A DNA stretch of 40,141 nucleotides from an uncultured Clostridia bacterium (lineage in GTDB: Bacteria > Bacillota > Clostridia > Oscillospirales > CAG-272): the NCBI GenBank assembly GCA_947632135.1, contig CANRNZ010000005.1, positions 1-40,141 on the forward strand, in the 5' to 3' direction. Below the pieces are notes generated by a model that ran no database searches, was not told the DNA's origin, and saw only the letters and a list, made by a program, of their open reading frames with translations. Shown piece after piece: positions 34,844 through 40,141 of this stretch; within the stretch, counting starts at the first letter, position 1, and each line of letters begins with the position of its first letter. A program made the position numbers and the translations under genes.

Positions 34844-37800
34844 TTATAAACAGAAGCCGAGCGCCACCGCCCCGGAGCTGTTAGCGTTGTTATAGCCGTT
34901 GGAGCCGCCGCTATTCACACTACTGAAACGGGAGTTGTTGTTAGCAGACCGGAGCCACCACCACGAGGCGCTGGACGCGCCTGCTTTCTTCTTGACGCGA
35001 GACGCATTATCCGGGAATGCCTCGTGATATAATCCGCTGCTGCTGAACATCTCTGTGTAAGAAGGAATCCACACATCATCGGTCGTGGTCTGTGTTTCGG
35101 ACGACCCGGCTGTGTTGTAAGAAGGTTGCGTTTTTGTTACCTCCTTGATGGAATTGCGTACTTCGTCAGGAATGAGCGGCTTTATAGTATCTTTGAAATA
35201 CTGTCTCATTTCGCTCTTTTCCCAACCACCTATTGCGCCGGTTCCTTCGTCGTAATTTCCAGAAGAACCAGAACGAGAAGGATTCATCCTATGGCTTGTC
35301 GCAAGTAGCTGTTCAGAAAGCCATGTAATAGGTGCCTTTCCGCCTCCGTCTGCAAGGTCATCGGTATCAAATGCAATAATTTGCATTGCCACAATTCCCT
35401 CTACGCCGAGGTCAATTTTCTTGGTATCACCAATGCTGTATTTGGTCTTGTAGCTGCCGTCTGCGCAAGCTGCAATAATCTCCTCCCAACTATCGGAAAT
35501 CGTTTCTTCAATTCCGATGAATTGGAACTGCGCATAACAGGATGTGTTTCCCTGAATGTTTGTGGGGGAGGGCTGCCATCCGCTGAATTTATAATCCTGC
35601 GGGTTATCCACGCCGGTCTTTACAGGCTCCGCCTCTGTGAACGTCGCTGAGCCACCCTGACGCACTCCAGTCACAGTCTGTAAGAGCTGATCGCCATTGT
35701 AAAAATAGACCGTGTATGTCGGGATGTACTGCGCGGTGTAAGTGGTGTTCCCGGTAACCGGTCCCACAGGCGGTGTCCAGCCGAGGAACGGGTCTCCGCT
35801 GCTGTTGGTCGGTGTCTGACCGTCATATTTCGGTGTCGTTCCATACGGAACATTCTGGTCGGTTTCAAGCGTAGTTCCGTCGCTGTTCTTCCAAGTTACC
35901 GTATAGGTCCTGACCGTCGCTGTGTAAGCCGCATAGACATCTCTGTCTGCCACGACTGCCTTGAGCGCATCCGCGTCCGCCTTGGTTGCGTTCTTGCTCT
36001 TGCTCCAACCGACGAACGAATAGGAATACTGCGCTGTGGAAGTCCTTGACGGCTGCTCTTTGTACTCTCCGCCGTCTCCACCGTCCTGTATCGTCTCCGT
36101 ATGGAGAAGCTGGCTTCCGTCATAGTTGTAATAGCGCAGATAGCTCGTAGTGTGGTCTGCGACGACGTTCACATACTGGTATCTCGCGTTGAACGAGGCA
36201 ATCTCCGCGCCAGTAAGAGCGCTTGTATGGATGGTGCCGGAAATCTGCGCTTTGTCCATATTCCCGCCGTACTCGTCAAGGCCGCGCATCTTATCCAGCA
36301 CATCAAAAAGCCCCTCGATTTCTTCCGCGTCCTCCGCTTCCCAACGGAAGTTTATAATACGAACACGGGAGCTTTCCGGGATTGCTTTCAGAATGGCCTT
36401 GCTGTCAACCGCAGCGCTTACATTGTCGAGCCATAACGTGGAAATATTCTCGTAGGACGGGATTTCCAGTTCCGTGATGGCCGTCTGGTTTCTGATGGTG
36501 AGGTTCGTCACCGTTTCCGGGAGGTGCAGTTTCTTGAGTATGCCGCCGTTCGGCAGGTCGATGCCGGTAATGCTGGTCCCGTCGAAATAGACTTCCTCGA
36601 TGTTCTTGCAACCGGAAATATCGACGGATTTCATATCGCCTTTTCCGAGGCTCTGGCAATTCCTCAAATCAAGGGTACGGAGCAGAACATTGTTGCCGAG
36701 GTAAAGCTCCTTCATATTGCCGTTGGTGTAGTCCGGGGAGCTGTCTCCGAGCTTAATGCTCTGTAATTTCGTACCCATGCTGAAATCAGCATATCCTACC
36801 TGCAAGCCGGAAAGGTCGCCCACAGACGCAAGCTGGCTCGCGGAATAGATGTAGATTTCCGTGTCGTTCACGTTGCTCAGGGGGCAGGTGAGAGTATAGC
36901 TCTGATTGCGTTGTGCGCGGGTCTGTTGCAGGTAAGAGCCGTACTTCACACTCGCGTAAACATCCGCATAGGGTGTTAACGTGATGTCAGCCTTTGCGTA
37001 GCCTCTGAGTTGAATAACATCGCTCTCCGCGTCTCCGGCGTTGTATTTGCTGTCAAGGTAACGGAAGCGGTTATAAAGCCACCATTTGCGCTGTTCTGCC
37101 TTGCTGCCTTGCAGCATCGCAAGATACGCTCCTGTTCCGCTTTCAATAAGAGGCTGCAAATACTTGAAATAAGCGTCCTCGTTGAAAATGGCTTCGCCCC
37201 ATTTTGCCTGATGCGTCTCGAACATCTCCGCAACCTTGTCATAGGAGAGCGCTCCGGTGCTTCGTAGCGTCTGGTACATGGCCTTAATGTCGTCATAAAA
37301 CGCCTGCCGGAGGTTTACCCACAATACGCTTTGCTGCCCGTTGAAAACATCGGCTCCTCCCTCGATGGTGTCAATGTCCTCAAGGTTGTACGAGAACACG
37401 AGAGCGCCCTCGTTATTGATACCAAGCGCGGTATCAAAGTCATAGGGGAGGGAGAACCATTTTGAGCCGCCAATGACGCTGGGGAATGAGTTCTTTGCTC
37501 GGCTGTCAACCATGAGGAACAGCTCTGTAAACAGGTAGTAGAAGATGACCGCGTCCTTCTCCAAATGGTCGGAAAATTCGTCCTTGAATTTTTGGAGCCG
37601 TGCTGCCTTTTCCTCCGGGCCGTCAACTGCGCTTTGGTCTGTCGATACAAGCCATTCCGCAAGCGCTTTCAGGTTCTCCGGGTTATCATTGTCCTCCGGG
37701 TAACGTGCCTCAAAGTCGCTTTTCCATTCGTCCGTGTCATAATCGGCGGATTTCCAGAGTACGCGGTCGCTTGTATTGTTCAGCGTCTCCCAGCTTTCAT

Positions 37801-40141
37801 CGCCCTCGGCAAATCCAAAGACTTCCGGCGTTCCTTTGTCGTTGTTGAAATTGTATTTTCCGAGGAATGTGGTGTTTTCCCCGTTATTCCAAAACACAAC
37901 GATGGGGAATCCGTCAATGCCCTGTCTGACGGCACTGTTGCTTTGCTGTGGCGCTGTTTTGTAAGGACAGCTATCGTTGTATAGGCGAGCCAATTCCACG
38001 TTGTTTGCGCCCTCTGAGGACGCAACATCCGCCTTGAAACAAAATTCTGCCGTAGGAATTGCACCGGGGCGAATAGGATAGCTTTCAACATGGCTACCGT
38101 TGTTCATGTCGAATCCGCCCTTGAATTTGATTTTGTAATTCTTCCGGGCGTAATACTGCGAGGAAGTACCTTGCACATCCGCCTGCGCTCCGGTCGCCGT
38201 GAAGCTCCGAGAGGTAGTTATCGGGTCAACATAGGTGATGCTGACGTCCTTTTTGTCTCCCTTGTACTGCGGAAGTTCCGGGCATTCGATAATCATGTAC
38301 GGCAGGTCGTTCGGGAGCCTTGCGATAACGATATTTCCGTATTCGTCATACACGTTGTTCCTCTGGTACCTTGCCAACATATCATCGACGAGCTGCGTGT
38401 CCGCAATCCAGTTGTTAAGTATCTGGCTGCGGTTCAGGTTGTTGTCATAAACCCTGATGCAGTACAGGTCAATCGTGCATTCGTTGGACCCGATGCTTAT
38501 TCCGACCGGCGTGGCCTGCGAGAAGTCGTCATTTGTCGGGTACTGTACCACGCCTGACATAATGCCGTTCACATAGATGTAAATGAGGCGGTTTTCGCTT
38601 CGCTTCTCAACGACGAACGAGATTCTGACGTGTTCCTCCTCTTTGTACTGCATGGAGATTTCAGACTGCTCCGACGCGAGCTTTGCAAGCTGCGCGGTGA
38701 GCGAAAAGCCTCTGCCGCCGTTCATGCAGGACATAATAACCGCGTCGTAGTCCATTACATCGCGGGTCGCAAATTCCAGCTCGATGGTCTTGCCGGTGCC
38801 ACGGAAATCTGACGCGAACGCTTGATAAGGAATTTCCACTCGCGCATCTCCGGCTACGCGGAGAACGGTGATTCCGTCGTCGTCGTTTACCCAGCCATCT
38901 GACTGATAGTTGAAGTTTTTGAACGTGGCCGAGATGTCCTCGTATTCCCATTTTCCGGGCGTTTCTTCGTTGTTGCTGCGTCCGGCGCTTGCAAGGTACA
39001 GTTTGAGCTGGTCCGTCTCCGCTTCCACATGGATGTCCGATTCTTTGATGTTGATTTCAATGGTTTTGGAGACCTCGCCGGAGGAAATAACGATACTGAG
39101 CGTCCCGGTGTCGTCTGCCCGGTATGTGAATACCTGCTGTGTCCTGTCTACCGTCAGTTTCGCTGCCTGTTCGCCGTTCACCGTGATAATTACATCCGCC
39201 GTCATGTGAAGCGGGTCATAAACAGTATAGTTGATGTGCAGCGTGGTGTACTGTGACGCCTCTTTTTGGTTGAAAGAGCTGACGATAATCGGCTCCGTAT
39301 TCAGCGGTTCAAGGCAGATAATCTCATAATAGAGATGGTTACTCTCAACCGTCTGGCCGTTAATATCGCAGCTAAAATAGGCCTCAAACGTGTGCGCCCC
39401 ATGCTTCTGCTGCGGGATTGTAAATGACATCTGCCTGCCGGAGACGGAGGTACTCGTAGTCCCGATTTCGCTGTTGTCGAGCAGGAAATGGAGCGTCTTG
39501 TTCACGCTGCCAACCGGCGTGTAGGGGAAGGAAATCGCGCCTGTATAAGGCGTAGAGGCATCGAAAGAGCTACTGAGGCTTATGGTGATGCTCGTAATGC
39601 TGAAATTGATGGTTCTGTTGTTGTCGTATACGTCCGAAATATTCACCTTTACGACGTTCGTTCCGGTCGTAATATAGGGAGCAAGGTTGATGGTAACTGT
39701 ACCTTGCTGAATATTCAGCATGGCCTTTACAATGCCGTTTACGGTGATTTTTGCGGTTCCGTCTCCGGTCGGCATATTGTCCTCAATGGACGACCAAAGG
39801 ATCTGTACCGGGCAGTCGTCCCCGTTGGCGATGGTGGTGGAAAGCCATCCGGTAACATTGCTGACCGAAAGCTCGGCATTATTGCCTCCGGTTCCGCCGC
39901 CTCCGCCTCCTGAACCGGCAAACGGTCCGTAAGGTCCGGCAATTCGCTCCCCGTTGTTCAGCAGGTAAACAAGGCCGTTTCCGTCCACTTCCAGCTCTTG
40001 AGCGTAGCTCGCGCCCTCCAATTCCAGCTTTTTGAGCTTGCTTTCAACATCGTCAACACGGTTGCTGAACTCTGCCGTTTCGTTTTCCGCGTTGGAGGCC
40101 TTTTCAAGGGCTTTTTTTGCCACCTCATCTGCGTCTGTCGT
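34844..40141 (-). CDS. DGR target: very large phage tail/adhesin protein (5' end beyond the window)
   Basis: Frame open to the window end; LamG-like, CotH-like (KNYKIKFKGGFD, GKYNFNNDKGTPEVFGF), LRR-like and InlB-type repeats, then a C-terminal WWWLRSA...SGAVALGFCL segment containing VR. Confidence 0.93.
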   Translation of the reverse strand, partial: TTDADEVAKKALEKASNAENETAEFSNRVDDVESKLKKLELEGASYAQELEVDGNGLVYLLNNGERIAGPYGPFAGSGGGGGGTGGNNAELSVSNVTGWLSTTIANGDDCPVQILWSSIEDNMPTGDGTAKITVNGIVKAMLNIQQGTVTINLAPYITTGTNVVKVNISDVYDNNRTINFSITSITISLSSSFDASTPYTGAISFPYTPVGSVNKTLHFLLDNSEIGTTSTSVSGRQMSFTIPQQKHGAHTFEAYFSCDINGQTVESNHLYYEIICLEPLNTEPIIVSSFNQKEASQYTTLHINYTVYDPLHMTADVIITVNGEQAAKLTVDRTQQVFTYRADDTGTLSIVISSGEVSKTIEINIKESDIHVEAETDQLKLYLASAGRSNNEETPGKWEYEDISATFKNFNYQSDGWVNDDDGITVLRVAGDARVEIPYQAFASDFRGTGKTIELEFATRDVMDYDAVIMSCMNGGRGFSLTAQLAKLASEQSEISMQYKEEEHVRISFVVEKRSENRLIYIYVNGIMSGVVQYPTNDDFSQATPVGISIGSNECTIDLYCIRVYDNNLNRSQILNNWIADTQLVDDMLARYQRNNVYDEYGNIVIARLPNDLPYMIIECPELPQYKGDKKDVSITYVDPITTSRSFTATGAQADVQGTSSQYYARKNYKIKFKGGFDMNNGSHVESYPIRPGAIPTAEFCFKADVASSEGANNVELARLYNDSCPYKTAPQQSNSAVRQGIDGFPIVVFWNNGENTTFLGKYNFNNDKGTPEVFGFAEGDESWETLNNTSDRVLWKSADYDTDEWKSDFEARYPEDNDNPENLKALAEWLVSTDQSAVDGPEEKAARLQKFKDEFSDHLEKDAVIFYYLFTELFLMVDSRAKNSFPSVIGGSKWFSLPYDFDTALGINNEGALVFSYNLEDIDTIEGGADVFNGQQSVLWVNLRQAFYDDIKAMYQTLRSTGALSYDKVAEMFETHQAKWGEAIFNEDAYFKYLQPLIESGTGAYLAMLQGSKAEQRKWWLYNRFRYLDSKYNAGDAESDVIQLRGYAKADITLTPYADVYASVKYGSYLQQTRAQRNQSYTLTCPLSNVNDTEIYIYSASQLASVGDLSGLQVGYADFSMGTKLQSIKLGDSSPDYTNGNMKELYLGNNVLLRTLDLRNCQSLGKGDMKSVDISGCKNIEEVYFDGTSITGIDLPNGGILKKLHLPETVTNLTIRNQTAITELEIPSYENISTLWLDNVSAAVDSKAILKAIPESSRVRIINFRWEAEDAEEIEGLFDVLDKMRGLDEYGGNMDKAQISGTIHTSALTGAEIASFNARYQYVNVVADHTTSYLRYYNYDGSQLLHTETIQDGGDGGEYKEQPSRTSTAQYSYSFVGWSKSKNATKADADALKAVVADRDVYAAYTATVRTYTVTWKNSDGTTLETDQNVPYGTTPKYDGQTPTNSSGDPFLGWTPPVGPVTGNTTYTAQYIPTYTVYFYNGDQLLQTVTGVRQGGSATFTEAEPVKTGVDNPQDYKFSGWQPSPTNIQGNTSCYAQFQFIGIEETISDSWEEIIAACADGSYKTKYSIGDTKKIDLGVEGIVAMQIIAFDTDDLADGGGKAPITWLSEQLLATSHRMNPSRSGSSGNYDEGTGAIGGWEKSEMRQYFKDTIKPLIPDEVRNSIKEVTKTQPSYNTAGSSETQTTTDDVWIPSYTEMFSSSGLYHEAFPDNASRVKKKAGASSASWWWLRSANNNSRFSSVNSGGSNGYNNANSSGAVALGFCL
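34855..34976 (-). repeat. DGR variable repeat (VR) at the 3' end of the target gene
   Basis: Encodes SASWWWLRSANNNSRFSSVNSGGSNGYNNANSSGAVALG; TR would encode SASWWWLRSANNNNNFNNVNSDGSNNNNNANSSGAVALG. Confidence 0.97.

Overview
The window has two parts. Bases 1 to about 23.1 kb look like a Firmicutes/Clostridia-type chromosome segment: a thiamin cluster (TenI/ThiE-like, thiE, HAD phosphatase, thiD, thiC, thiN), then miaA, an SGNH esterase, queA, proS, trpS, a zinc-type dehydrogenase, a Y-family polymerase, a cysteine desulfurase, a lipoprotein, a dus, mntP, a GH94-like glycoside phosphorylase and an aldo/keto reductase joined to a 5'-truncated flavodoxin remnant. From about 23.4 kb to the window end (40,141) there is a mostly minus-strand prophage segment: RHH regulator, a run of small accessory ORFs, HNH endonuclease, holin, amidase endolysin and tail/adhesin genes. 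The main result is a complete diversity-generating retroelement (DGR) in this prophage, on the minus strand. Its parts are: a huge target protein (34844 to beyond 40141) with a C-terminal variable repeat (VR, 34855-34976), an Avd-like accessory gene (34260-34670), a template repeat (TR, 34108-34229) and a reverse transcriptase with YMDD and LGSQISQ motifs (32725-33873). TR and VR are both 122 bp and align without gaps. All 10 mismatches fall at adenines of the coding-strand TR (A->G x6, A->C x2, A->T x2) and change 7 codons, mostly AAY. Two perfect hairpins lie just after the VR (13-bp stem/6-nt loop and 8-bp stem/4-nt loop), in the place where DGR homing cruciforms are expected. Other observations are an exact ParB-type parS 16-mer inside the prophage, short period tandem repeats in many host intergenic regions that are not seen in the prophage, and a candidate TMP phosphatase in the thiamin cluster. 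No tools were run; family calls come from motif recognition by eye.
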